A DNA stretch of 64,000 nt from Symsagittifera roscoffensis (lineage: Eukaryota; Xenacoelomorpha; Acoela; Convolutidae): assembly GCF_963678635.1 (NCBI RefSeq), contig NC_087068.1, positions 45,115,013 through 45,179,012 of the forward strand, in the 5' to 3' direction. A program made the position numbers and the translations under genes. The notes below the pieces were generated by a model, which saw only the letters and a list, made by a program, of their open reading frames with translations, did not search any database and was not told where the DNA came from. Of this stretch, positions 10,492-19,905 are shown piece after piece. The number at the start of each line of letters is the position of its first letter. The first letter of the stretch is position 1.

Positions 10492-11091
10492 TTTTAAGAT
10501 TTCATACTTCACAATCTTGAAACCTCCGTAACATTTTTCATTTCAATTTTTCAAAATAACATGCTCACAAGTACGCAATAATTCTAGTTCAAAATAGACC
10601 AATAGGATTCATCCAATCCGCCACTTTCTCTAACTCAAACTAAGATCAATTAGACGAATAATCTAGAACTCCAGGCACATCTCTAACTATAACTTTACAA
10701 CCTCCAGGTCAAAAATAAGCAAATCACTCCAACTTGACAGCTAAAATAAATATCACCATAATACCGTACCCCTCCCTTATCTAATAACCCAAAGATCAAC
10801 AATATTTCCCCAACTCAGACCACGAATACCCCCAAAGCAAATTTGTTAACTTAGCCTAAAGTAACAAAATGAACATTTTAATTAGCCTAAAGTATAAAAA
10901 TCTCACCATACCCCGGATCATTTGACAAACAAAAATAAAGAAAAAGACGACCTCCCAGTCACCATAAAAATTGCCCCCAACAATTTTTTACAAAACTCAA
11001 CCCACTTGTCAAAAAACTAATAAATAATCCGACCACACTAGAAAATCGCCTCAAACAGCAAAAAATATTCGACCAAGAGATCATTTCTTAA
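10492..11091 (+). other. ORF-free gap of E2 between pol and the accessory ORFs
   Basis: This 600-bp stretch has no long frame on either strand and remains A/C-rich like the rest of E2. It is a plausible place for splice acceptors or a leader for the downstream ORFs, but I found no site strong enough to call. Confidence 0.5.
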
Positions 11092-11322
11092 ATGCTCTTC
11101 TCTCAAACAGTTGCTCAAATACTTATAAATTTTAAACATTTTTTTTCAATACTTGAAGCCTTTATAATATTTCTTTTTGATATACTTGAATCTTTTCTAA
11201 TAATCCTAATCATTTTTTGTAACATTTTTTTAATTTTCTACACTATTCTCGAACTATTCCTCCAACTTTCCAAAACCCTTGATTATATCCACAGGTACGA
11301 TTTATACAACTTGTCTAAATGA
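11092..11322 (+). CDS. Small hydrophobic protein ORF-a of E2 (76 aa), unknown
   Basis: A 76-residue ORF, almost entirely hydrophobic from about residue 8 to 60 (Ile/Leu/Phe-rich), consistent with one long or two short membrane segments, with a polar tail of about 15 residues. The local + strand turns T-rich here although the element is otherwise T-poor, as expected if hydrophobic codons are selected. Its stop codon overlaps the start of the next ORF as ATGA (11319-11322). I recognise no family. It could be a small membrane or viroporin-like accessory protein, or a chance frame in T-rich DNA. Confidence 0.45.
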   Translation: MLFSQTVAQILINFKHFFSILEAFIIFLFDILESFLIILIIFCNIFLIFYTILELFLQLSKTLDYIHRYDLYNLSK

Positions 11323-11507
11323 TACGAACAATTTTCAGTAGAACCGATATTTTTTTATTGTTTGTAATTTTCATAACATTTTTATCATCCCTCATTTTGA
11401 CCATCTGTAAATGTATAAAGAAAGCAATCCTCACATTTGCCCTAGCAACAATCCTTCTAATTCTTTTTTTGGAAGAATATTATAATAAACACAAAATTTC
11501 TCGCTAA
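11319..11507 (+). CDS. Small two-segment membrane protein ORF-b of E2 (62 aa), unknown
   Basis: A 62-residue ORF starting at the ATG of the ATGA overlap with ORF-a. Two hydrophobic segments (about residues 10-30 and 35-52) are separated by a short Cys/Lys loop (CKCIKK), and the C-terminus is charged. Size and layout resemble small viral ion-channel or membrane-remodelling proteins, but there is no recognisable family signature. The tight stop-start overlap suggests coupled translation with ORF-a. Confidence 0.45.
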   Translation: MIRTIFSRTDIFLLFVIFITFLSSLILTICKCIKKAILTFALATILLILFLEEYYNKHKISR

Positions 11508-11515
11508 AGTAATAA

Positions 11516-12649
11516 TTCAAAAAACCATCAAAAATTGCTACCCAACAGTCACAGAATCAGTCTTCACCGACATCATCCCAAGATAACCAAACACCACCTT
11601 CAACTACTCAAAATCCTCAAACATCTACACGAATTTCTTTTCAAGACAATCCATACACTTTTGAAGAACGACATACTCGTTTATCAGAACCACTAGAACC
11701 AGTTCAACGACAAGCACCTTTAAGCGAACCAACATATAACCTATATCCAACACTACCACAAGAACTAAGTAGAATAAGAAATTCTAGTCAAAACCAAAAT
11801 ACAGTCGAAATAAATAGACAAATTATACATCCTCGACGAAACAGAAATCTTCAAACTCCCCGAGTTCATTTTGATATACCTCAATCCCCATCACAAAACA
11901 CTCCAGAAAACCCCATTGGTATATTACCAGAAACCCCTACGCTTCTTTCACAACGTAGCACCTCAAGCCTACCATCAGATTACTTAGGTTCAACACCAAC
12001 ATCTGAGCAAATACGTGAAAATCCCTTTAACCCCCCAAACCAGGCATCACGACTACCATATTGGACTACACATTCATTTACACAAGGTGAACCAAATTTA
12101 GTCAATGACCCCATAGATATTTCTACGGATACAACAACATCCTCATCACTACCAGAAACATTATCACTACCATCAACACCATCAATAAGCCAGTTTTCAC
12201 CACCACCCTTTAACTTAAATTTTCCAAATAATCTCGACGCCAGATATCGAGAACAATCATCAATAAATATTCCTTTAAGACTAGATTGGAATACATTTAC
12301 AGCACCCCCACCATTATTTGGACAACATCAAGAAAGTAACCGCCTTCATAACTGGGCACTTAATAGATTACAATATCGCCAAGATATTCACAACGATATC
12401 CGTGATCACAATATTCAAATACTCCAACAAAACAGTTTACAATTAAAGTTTGAAATCACAGTTAAGTTAAATAATATTACCCAACATCCCTACCCATTAA
12501 ATCCACCTAACATAACAGCTCAATCACTACCACCACCGTTTATAACTACTGAAGTAATATACAAATACGACAGATATACCAAAAACACAATTGGCTACAT
12601 TACATTTTATAATCCATACTCAGGATTATCATACACATGTATATTCTAA
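11516..12649 (+). CDS. ATG-less 377-codon ORF-c of E2, unknown
   Basis: Two tandem TAA codons (11510-11515) are followed by 377 sense codons and a TAA at 12647-12649, with not one in-frame ATG. The frame overlaps the env start by 13 nt. The first two thirds are Pro/Ser/Thr/Gln-rich and probably disordered (for example TTSSSLPETLSLPSTPS). The last 140 residues look more ordered, with aromatic residues, an Asp/His/Asn-rich helical stretch and a strand-like end. Codon use matches the neighbouring E2 ORFs. It must be reached by splicing from an upstream AUG, by frameshift from ORF-b, or by non-AUG initiation. I do not recognise the protein. The length makes a chance frame unlikely, although A/C-rich DNA favours long open frames. 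Confidence 0.65.
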   Translation, partial: FKKPSKIATQQSQNQSSPTSSQDNQTPPSTTQNPQTSTRISFQDNPYTFEERHTRLSEPLEPVQRQAPLSEPTYNLYPTLPQELSRIRNSSQNQNTVEINRQIIHPRRNRNLQTPRVHFDIPQSPSQNTPENPIGILPETPTLLSQRSTSSLPSDYLGSTPTSEQIRENPFNPPNQASRLPYWTTHSFTQGEPNLVNDPIDISTDTTTSSSLPETLSLPSTPSISQFSPPPFNLNFPNNLDARYREQSSINIPLRLDWNTFTAPPPLFGQHQESNRLHNWALNRLQYRQDIHNDIRDHNIQILQQNSLQLKFEITVKLNNITQHPYPLNPPNITAQSLPPPFITTEVIYKYDRYTKNTIGYITFYNPYSGLSYTCIF

Positions 12650-15255
12650 AATTATTAATTTTTCTCCAACTCCTTTTTCTAGTAATCTCAAATCAAAACA
12701 TAAACCCTTCTCCTCGTACAGGACCACAAGATTTATTAGTAACACATTACGATTGTGAAGAAAATGAACAAAAAACACTACACAAATATGCAATAAATCA
12801 AGTATCACAATGTGAAACAGAACCACAAGCTATAGAAACCACAGATGTAATAGCAACACTCTATTCAAAAGCCCGAGCAACAACAGTTACAGGTTATAAA
12901 TTCACAGCAACATTTTCCGAAAAGAAAGTACATTGTTCACAAGTCTCGAATGGAAACAAAAACCGACTTGACCATGAATCATTCTATCAAAGTAATATAG
13001 AACGTCTTTTACATCTCAATCCCGACGATTGTAAAAATGAATTACTTAGACTAAACATCACACAAAATAAAAACTCCCAAAGAAAATTAGTTAATTTTCA
13101 AGTTTTTTCAGACTCTGTACATCAATCACAACTTGAAAGACACCAAGGACATATAAAACTAGACGAAAAATACCCGTATAACGGCGCACACGGACGATTA
13201 ACCTATGACCTACACGATAAACATTGGATACCACACATTGGTATAAATGACCCATCAAACTGCAAAGCAGACACAAAAAATAAAGGATACCAAGAAATAA
13301 TGTTTTTCGATTGGAAAATACAACTCGAAAAAATACAACTAACACGAGATTTATCAGATAATACAATGATCTATCAAGGAATCCGATTACCTTGTAAAAA
13401 TGATCAAGGTTATTGCGACCCTACAACGAGAACACAAGCAACCATTGTTTGGTTCCCCGAAGATACATGTACAACATTTCAAGTAGCAAAAATACACGCT
13501 CGTATGATAAAATTTCACGAAAAATATTTTATACAATCAATTCCATATGAACAAGTCCATCCATCACGAAAACTAAGTTCTAATTTTAGAAACATAGACA
13601 ATATAGAAAACAAGTTGACACGTTTTCAAATATATCAAGAAACAGAACTTGCATGTAAATACAGGAATCCACTTCACAGAACACAATACTCTGAAATATT
13701 AGTTGAATACGAAAAAGGATTCGACATGACCACTGGAAAAGTAAAAATCGACCCATATGCCACAGGTCATCCTTTAAACGAAGGAACATCCTATATACCA
13801 GTTAATTTTCAAAAAAGCAACGGACAACCTGGTGGACATCTAAAACCTCAGGACACCAGAAGCACACGCTTACAAGAATTATCACTAATGAACACTACAT
13901 ATTTCGGTAATATCCACTATGATATTCATTTAGATATGAAACTAGATTATACAATTAGCCGAATTTTTCAAGAAATGTCACTCTCCGAATTAGAAACACT
14001 ACACCAATTATGCGAATTAGAACGAACACAAATATTACAATCACTTGCACTAGCAGTATTAAAAATACCCTATGCAGGATACTTATTATCTGGAAATAGA
14101 TCAAATTTTTTAGACTATGAAGGAAACATCTTATGGTTTTATACTTGTACTAAAAAAGTATCACCACTATACGTTTTTGAAGATAAACGATGTTATAAAA
14201 GAATCCCTATCTTTTATAAGAATAAAGTACATTTCGTGGATACACTTTCACGAAGAACCTATTTCTGGGATACCGCAGTCCCATGTGGATCAGAAAACAG
14301 CCACAATGTAGTACAACTAAACCCTGATGAAAATAAATATTATCTTCTCACACCATATCCCACATTAATGCAATCACTCAAAAAATTTTCACCAGAAAGC
14401 ATTCGCGCTATTGCTCGAAACCCAAATATAGACTTACAATCAATAGGAATCTATTCAAAATCAGATATTCAACATCACATTAGAACACAACAATTCCAAG
14501 AACTATTAACACAAATGGACACTATACAAAGACAATCAATAGACCAAAATTTACGCAAACTTGCAGAAACCGCAGGATTTGCCGATATCTACACGCAAGA
14601 CTATAGCGGATATTTTAAAGACATTAAAGATTATATATATCTAAACGGTGAAAAATACCGTCCCCAAGATATATCACCAATTAACATTTTTAGCTTTGTT
14701 ACACTCAAAAATGAGATCCTCGATTTTCTAGGATGGCCCTACTACATCTTAGAAAAATTGACTATTTTATACGCAATGTTTAACTTTATTGGATTTCTTT
14801 TCTCACTTTTAAAAGGAATCTACAACACATGTGCTATACACACACAAGTAAACAGACAAGCAAGTGTAGCACGCATACTATTTGCAGGATTTTTTGGAAT
14901 CTTTTCTACATCTATAAACAAAATTCTTTTAGACGCACAAATAAAAGAATATAACACAAAAATAACAACACGACAAAATACATACGACGAAGAACATAAC
15001 AATGTAGACATAACGCCAACGGCACCACAATTACCACCCCTACCAAATAACCATCCACTATCCCTAGTCCCACGAAATTTTCGAAACTTAGCCATCACAC
15101 ATAATCCAAATTTTCGACTCACCACATCACAAAGTCCCATTCAACATATAATGACACACCAATCACAAGATGATAATACTTATGAACAAATTATTGAACA
15201 ACCCCATACCACCACTTTTCAGTCTCAAAATAATCATTTTTTTAGCCCACGATGA
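12637..15255 (+). CDS. env: Envelope glycoprotein of E2, chuvirus/mononegavirus-like class III type (872 aa)
   Basis: An N-terminal signal peptide (about residues 1-18, Leu/Phe-rich) is followed by a large ectodomain with 13 cysteines, a transmembrane segment near 709-733 and a second hydrophobic stretch near 745-765, then a polar Pro/Asn-rich tail to 872. Landmarks: a YDC motif at C40, a Cys pair 253/260 followed by W272 and C278, and CY...IP at 519 followed by C550. This cysteine layout resembles the glycoproteins of chuviruses and related negative-strand viruses, which several invertebrate LTR elements have acquired. The assignment is by pattern, not alignment. No stop or frameshift is seen. 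It overlaps ORF-c by 13 nt and the next ORF by 4 nt (ATGA). By analogy it would mediate receptor binding and membrane fusion of particles. Confidence 0.78.
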   Translation: MYILKLLIFLQLLFLVISNQNINPSPRTGPQDLLVTHYDCEENEQKTLHKYAINQVSQCETEPQAIETTDVIATLYSKARATTVTGYKFTATFSEKKVHCSQVSNGNKNRLDHESFYQSNIERLLHLNPDDCKNELLRLNITQNKNSQRKLVNFQVFSDSVHQSQLERHQGHIKLDEKYPYNGAHGRLTYDLHDKHWIPHIGINDPSNCKADTKNKGYQEIMFFDWKIQLEKIQLTRDLSDNTMIYQGIRLPCKNDQGYCDPTTRTQATIVWFPEDTCTTFQVAKIHARMIKFHEKYFIQSIPYEQVHPSRKLSSNFRNIDNIENKLTRFQIYQETELACKYRNPLHRTQYSEILVEYEKGFDMTTGKVKIDPYATGHPLNEGTSYIPVNFQKSNGQPGGHLKPQDTRSTRLQELSLMNTTYFGNIHYDIHLDMKLDYTISRIFQEMSLSELETLHQLCELERTQILQSLALAVLKIPYAGYLLSGNRSNFLDYEGNILWFYTCTKKVSPLYVFEDKRCYKRIPIFYKNKVHFVDTLSRRTYFWDTAVPCGSENSHNVVQLNPDENKYYLLTPYPTLMQSLKKFSPESIRAIARNPNIDLQSIGIYSKSDIQHHIRTQQFQELLTQMDTIQRQSIDQNLRKLAETAGFADIYTQDYSGYFKDIKDYIYLNGEKYRPQDISPINIFSFVTLKNEILDFLGWPYYILEKLTILYAMFNFIGFLFSLLKGIYNTCAIHTQVNRQASVARILFAGFFGIFSTSINKILLDAQIKEYNTKITTRQNTYDEEHNNVDITPTAPQLPPLPNNHPLSLVPRNFRNLAITHNPNFRLTTSQSPIQHIMTHQSQDDNTYEQIIEQPHTTTFQSQNNHFFSPR

Positions 15256-17057
15256 GCCGCCAACTTGGATCACTACACCGATCAAATTCCCACCCAACCA
15301 ATCTTACCTCTCCAATCCCAATAATACCACTTTTTGCTTTTCCGCCACCCGATTTTCCATCTAGTAATGTAACATCAGGCATGAATTCCGACACTAATTC
15401 ACACATCTCAGTTTTATACTCCATCTCACAGCTAAATAACCCGAATATTGAAACCCCCGATGAATTCGCCGACTCAGAACCATCCCCATCCAATAATTTT
15501 CAATACTCTTCTAATTTTTCTCAACCCCCTTTTCAACCCATATTATCCAATAACCCTGACCCAATTACTCCCACACCCTCTTATGCTTCCCAAGTTACCC
15601 CAACCTATTCCTCATACCATTCTGACCAATCATCTCATTCTCCAGACACCCCCCGAATCTCCCCAGAGCTAGATAATTTTATTACCCTTCAACAACAACC
15701 CTACCACCTTAATACCCCAACCATAAACCAAATCTCCTCCACAATAAATTCATCCAACCCCCCTACCCCTACACCCTCTTCAACTTATACTGAATCATTA
15801 GCACCATCATCCACATCAACTGAATCTTCACTCAACACTAATAGAGCTTACCGCACTTTTAAAAGAAAGTTCCCCAACCATCCTTTCCCAGCAAAACCAG
15901 GAACAGCCCGTGAATACATCAACCACCCCAAGCATACTAACACAAAAGAATTTTTAGCCATCACCTTACCCTCATTCCCACAATACACCTTAAACACCCC
16001 CCACGACACTAACGAAACACGCAACTTCGTAGATGAATACGTTTTAATGCCTACTCTCTCTTGGACCTCATATTATCATTTCACTAACCCTCTTTGCTTA
16101 CCTTTATCTAACACTCACATCGATATAGAGCGAAATACGGACATGCTATATCGACTCACTACACCACTAACACCTAGACAATTTACTTACGTTGGATATA
16201 AAAAATCACTAAAAACACACACTGCACCTAGAGCTAACGAATATACACTCGAATACTATGATCACAACATCATCAGAGCTAACCAAGATCAATTCTTAGA
16301 CGACGATCGCTTCGCTAATCCACAAATTACCGAGAAATTTTTCATCAAGACACCATATACATTCACACTAAACATCTTCGACCGAAAGTTTGATCACATT
16401 ATTTCAGAAGCACTAACAGACACACAAGCATACGAAAGTTTTAAAGAACGCTTCCAAATATTTTCACTAACCTTTCATTTCCTTGCACCACACGAAAGAG
16501 ATTTACACTGCTCACACGATATTATGTTGCGCACTAAACAAACCCACACATATAGTTATTATCGCTTCATCCAAAATCACTTTGACCTACACACACCCTA
16601 TAGACAACCACACCATCGTTTTCAATTCATTAATTCCAAATACACTTCACCATTTTTCCTAAATTTCACATATTGTATTAAAGACACTAACCTCCATGGT
16701 ATTCTTCGTAATTATGACCCCATAACCCAAATGTACATTTTCTGCCCCATCACCAAGACCTTCAACGCCGAAGAATCCCGACCCTTCCTTATCCCGCACG
16801 AGTTTGTACAACCCATAGAAATCTCAATTTTAGAATTCATCCACAACACTAAATTCAATCACAAATTATATAATCTAATCCAAAACACACCTTATGAGTT
16901 TGCAGTTGGCACTGAAGAACTAACCACTATCAAGGCACTTCAATTGCTTTGGCCACTGCTTCAAACTAAAAATATCATCCGCATCTTAGCTAAACTACTA
17001 ACAACTTCAGAACTCATTCACGACATCTTCCCCCACGGTTTTTTCCCCGACGACTAA
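15252..17057 (+). CDS. Unknown 601-aa protein ORF-e of E2
   Basis: The ATG lies in the ATGA overlap with the env stop codon. Residues 1-195 are strongly Pro/Ser/Thr/Asn-rich and low in charge, probably disordered. Residues 196-601 look globular: many aromatic residues, alternating hydrophobic strands, and basic patches (FKRKFPNHPF at its start), ending in a helical stretch. There is no signal peptide and no convincing membrane segment. No catalytic motif of a nuclease, polymerase, protease or RNA-binding family is apparent. Codon use and base composition match E2, so it belongs to the element. Position after env parallels accessory genes of complex retroviruses, but no homology is implied. 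Confidence 0.75.
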   Translation: MSRQLGSLHRSNSHPTNLTSPIPIIPLFAFPPPDFPSSNVTSGMNSDTNSHISVLYSISQLNNPNIETPDEFADSEPSPSNNFQYSSNFSQPPFQPILSNNPDPITPTPSYASQVTPTYSSYHSDQSSHSPDTPRISPELDNFITLQQQPYHLNTPTINQISSTINSSNPPTPTPSSTYTESLAPSSTSTESSLNTNRAYRTFKRKFPNHPFPAKPGTAREYINHPKHTNTKEFLAITLPSFPQYTLNTPHDTNETRNFVDEYVLMPTLSWTSYYHFTNPLCLPLSNTHIDIERNTDMLYRLTTPLTPRQFTYVGYKKSLKTHTAPRANEYTLEYYDHNIIRANQDQFLDDDRFANPQITEKFFIKTPYTFTLNIFDRKFDHIISEALTDTQAYESFKERFQIFSLTFHFLAPHERDLHCSHDIMLRTKQTHTYSYYRFIQNHFDLHTPYRQPHHRFQFINSKYTSPFFLNFTYCIKDTNLHGILRNYDPITQMYIFCPITKTFNAEESRPFLIPHEFVQPIEISILEFIHNTKFNHKLYNLIQNTPYEFAVGTEELTTIKALQLLWPLLQTKNIIRILAKLLTTSELIHDIFPHGFFPDD

Positions 17058-17060
17058 CAG

Positions 17061-17139
17061 GTAAGTATGAATTAAATGAATATTACTAACTAATTAAAAT
17101 ATTAAAAAACTCACCATACTTTATTCATGTTTTCTTTAG
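17061..17139 (+). other. Predicted 79-nt intron just after the last E2 stop codon
   Basis: The donor CAG|GTAAGT begins 3 nt after the ORF-e stop. A perfect TACTAAC branch motif lies inside, followed by a pyrimidine-rich TTTTCTTTAG acceptor ending at 17139. All three signals are near-ideal. The intron lies in the 3' untranslated region, or joins an alternative transcript to sequence further downstream. Confidence 0.6.
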
Positions 17140-19110
17140 ATTTTTAGCCTTCATCCGACGATCACCTACAAAAACCACAAAAAACAAATAAATATTGCAA
17201 ATTTCATCAAACAGATTTCAAAAATTCTATTAATCTCTTACACTTATAAATTTATAAATTTAATACCAATGCAGTAAATTCATTTCTAAAATTTTCCCCC
17301 ACAAGCAGTAAATCTAATTATGATGAAAATTTGTATCTTAATATTCCCCCATGACTAGCAGTAAATTTCTAAATTCTATGTAGTAAATTAAATAAATGCA
17401 AATGCAGTACTAACCTTTTGATATTTTCATTCATTCGCACAGAAATTCTATCCACACTCGCACAGCTCGCCCACGAAGAATTGTTTAAAATAATGAATTT
17501 CAGTTTCAAGTTTTCACACTCAACAACTCTAACATATAATAACATGTTTCAAACTTTCCTTTAACCCGGTTGGAAAGGAATCATATACTAAACAAAACTA
17601 ACCAACGCAGCTTACTAAATACCACAAATCATAGAATAACAGCATGACTTAGAAAAGGAAACCAACGGTACCCAAACCGGATTAACCCAGTTTAAAACTG
17701 GATAATTTATTCTTTTGAAGACTATTATAAAGTCTAAGAAAGAAATAATAAAACACAAAAAAGTCGAAAGACAAACCCATACCACAAACAATTTGATTTT
17801 TGAAAAAAGGACACAACCAACAAAACATAAGTAAGACCACAACAAACTCAACATAAAACGTTGTCACATAACAGGACCCCTCACAAAAACCGCATGAAAT
17901 CATACTCCCACTCCTGGCCTAACCCACCAGGAAGGACGTCCTGAGCATGCTCTATAGCCGGCCTAACCCACCGCGCTACATCCACGCTTTGTGACCACAC
18001 CACTATTTTTAATAAGAGCTACTCAAGTGTGAGTAACTCTTCAAAATAACCGAACTAAAACAAAAAGCTTTTGTGAAAACAACTAACTAAAATCATTATT
18101 AAAAAATATTAAACTAATAAAAGTTTTATAAAATGTAAAATCACATGATGCAATATATAGATCAGAATACAACACCAAGGACGAACATCAAAAGACAAGA
18201 CGACCCCACTACACTCGAGAGAGAATGACCAACTACAATCGATATGCCGCTCACAATCACAACTCAAAGGATTTAGAGTACGACTTGACCTCGCAGAAAA
18301 GGACTTCATTGAACTAGACCAATGACCACCTCGATGTTCAAGTATACGTACAGATCCGAGTAACCAGGCATCCCCTCCACGCACAATCTCCACGCCATTC
18401 CCAAACTAGATCATACACAAAAGAAGTTCTCCACGCAGAACAGAAAAACCTGACATAGCAAACCATTCTGAAATCAGATTTGAGTTTGCTGCGAAGACTT
18501 AGTCGTTGTCACAAAAAGAACACAACGTCTTAAGTCTCTAACTCCAGCTTCCTGGAACTTCTTTAACAAAAAGGAAACGGAAGAAAATTATGATGTTCGC
18601 CAAACACCAACGTCCATCATCCATCCTTCGAATTGCAGAAGAACTATTCTAAAAAAACTCTGTAAAACCCGGATGGGTGGAACCTGATCTAAACTACATT
18701 TTATGATTGGATAAATTAAATGTTTTACCAATGTAAAGTATTTAATATTAACCAATCATGATCCATCTAACTAACAACCCACTTATTTGTAAGTGCTGAA
18801 GTTACTTGTAATTTCAGCACCAGAGAGATTTGAATTTAACTTAGAAATTAGTTGGACTCTCCCGAGCACTTCAGCAGCCGCAATAAACCAGTATACCCTA
18901 GATCTATTGAGCCTAGCAGAGACTAGTTAAACAACCTGAGACTAGATAGTATAAGAGTAAGATTAGGATCGGTATTAGACTAAGAAGTTGCACGAATCTA
19001 TCCGGCCGAAAATAAGATAGCGTGACGAGCAGACGGTGTACCCTATCCGAAATTACTCTATGAGTTACACCTCGGTCTTAACTCATTAGGCTAAATGTAG
19101 TAGTGTTGCT
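17140..19110 (+). other. 3' noncoding region of E2, probably including its 3' LTR
   Basis: No coding frame of note. Contents: a cluster of CAGTAAAT-type motifs (17271-17410); A/C-rich sequence to about 18.1 kb; two copies of GGCCTAACCCACC (about 17928 and 17970); and from about 18.6 kb a more balanced stretch with an AATAAA at 18882-18887 followed by structured sequence, resembling an LTR R region. Candidate purine tracts include one near 18570-18590. LTR boundaries and the target-site duplication cannot be fixed from one end. Confidence 0.5.
17271..17410 (+). repeat. Cluster of (G)CAGTAAAT motifs
   Basis: GCAGTAAAT occurs at 17271, 17305 and 17358, a variant GTAGTAAAT at 17380, and a partial GCAGTA at 17404. 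Two of the copies follow a TTCCCCC tract by a similar distance, so a larger unit of about 50 bp is repeated imperfectly. It lies directly downstream of the predicted intron. Confidence 0.55.
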
Positions 19111-19905
19111 TTCACGAGGCATGGACAAGTGTTTTTTTGGAAAAAAGTTTTAAAATTAGAATAAGAATTAAAAATAATGTTTTAATTATAAGAAAGAAAT
19201 AGATTCACAGCTGTTGTGCTTTCTGAGGCATCCATCGGCAGATTTTTTTAAAGTTTTTTAGATGCTCTCTTAAACTTATAATAACCATAATTTTCTATTG
19301 ATCAATAACCATAATTAACTCAATTTTCTGTATATATTTGGTGTGAAAATTTTTTGTTATTATGATTTTAATAAGAGACAATAATTTGAGGAAAAAATTG
19401 GGTAAAATTGGGCCACCTTTGCATAAATTTGCCGAACCTAGAATTTTTTTTTCAAAACTTTGAAATAAATAGTCTTTATATATTACTCATAAATTATACG
19501 TATGTCGGGATGTGTATACATTTTTTTCTTCTTTGATAAGCACCCATAGCTTGCAAATTTCTGATTCATCAGTTTCTTCACACCGTGGTTATGCAAGCAA
19601 CCTTCATGGTGAACTAACAAGTTTCAGGTCAAATTTGATAAGTAGCAAATTCGATCAAAAAGGGCCGAAGGCGACGGCGTTCGTATATATTGCTTATCTT
19701 TGGTTTCGAATTGACCTCCTCTTAAAGCAAACATAAGATAACAGAATCAGAAGCGCTTTTAGACTTTTAGACTTCATACCTAAGTTCAAACCGACTTAGA
19801 TCTCGCACACAAAAATAGAACTCCTGATTACATACTTTTCACACCTTAACTCAGACTTTTGACTCCCAGTTTTCTCATAAACTTATAATATAAATTCTTT
19901 TCAAA
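19111..19905 (+). other. Upstream region of the NPC2-like gene
   Basis: AT-rich host sequence between the approximate end of E2 and the first exon of the NPC2-like gene. No coding frame or RNA gene is evident. An AT-rich stretch (TTATAATATAAATT) lies about 20 nt before the ATG, too close to be a clear TATA box for this start. Confidence 0.4.

Larger units (their letters stand above)
5178..19110 (+). mobile_element. Env-bearing LTR retroelement E2 with accessory ORFs (3' part; right end approximate)
   Basis: Layout: C-terminal Gag-like Asn/Arg/Tyr-rich tail fused in frame to Pol (5179-9891, broken by a stop, continuing to 10491), a 600-bp ORF-free gap, two small membrane-protein ORFs, an ATG-less 377-codon ORF, a class III-type envelope, a 601-aa unknown ORF, a short 3' intron, and about 2 kb of 3' noncoding sequence. 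The + strand is A-rich and G-poor almost throughout, unlike the host DNA that resumes after about 19.1 kb. The 5' LTR and most of gag lie to the left of E1, outside the window. The 3' LTR is probably within about 18.6-19.1 kb (AATAAA at 18882), but I cannot fix its ends without the partner LTR. Confidence 0.8.

Noticed and set aside
18590-19110. Exact 3' LTR boundaries for E2
   Set aside because: Several TG starts and CA ends are possible, and the partner LTR is not in the window, so I give only an approximate region.
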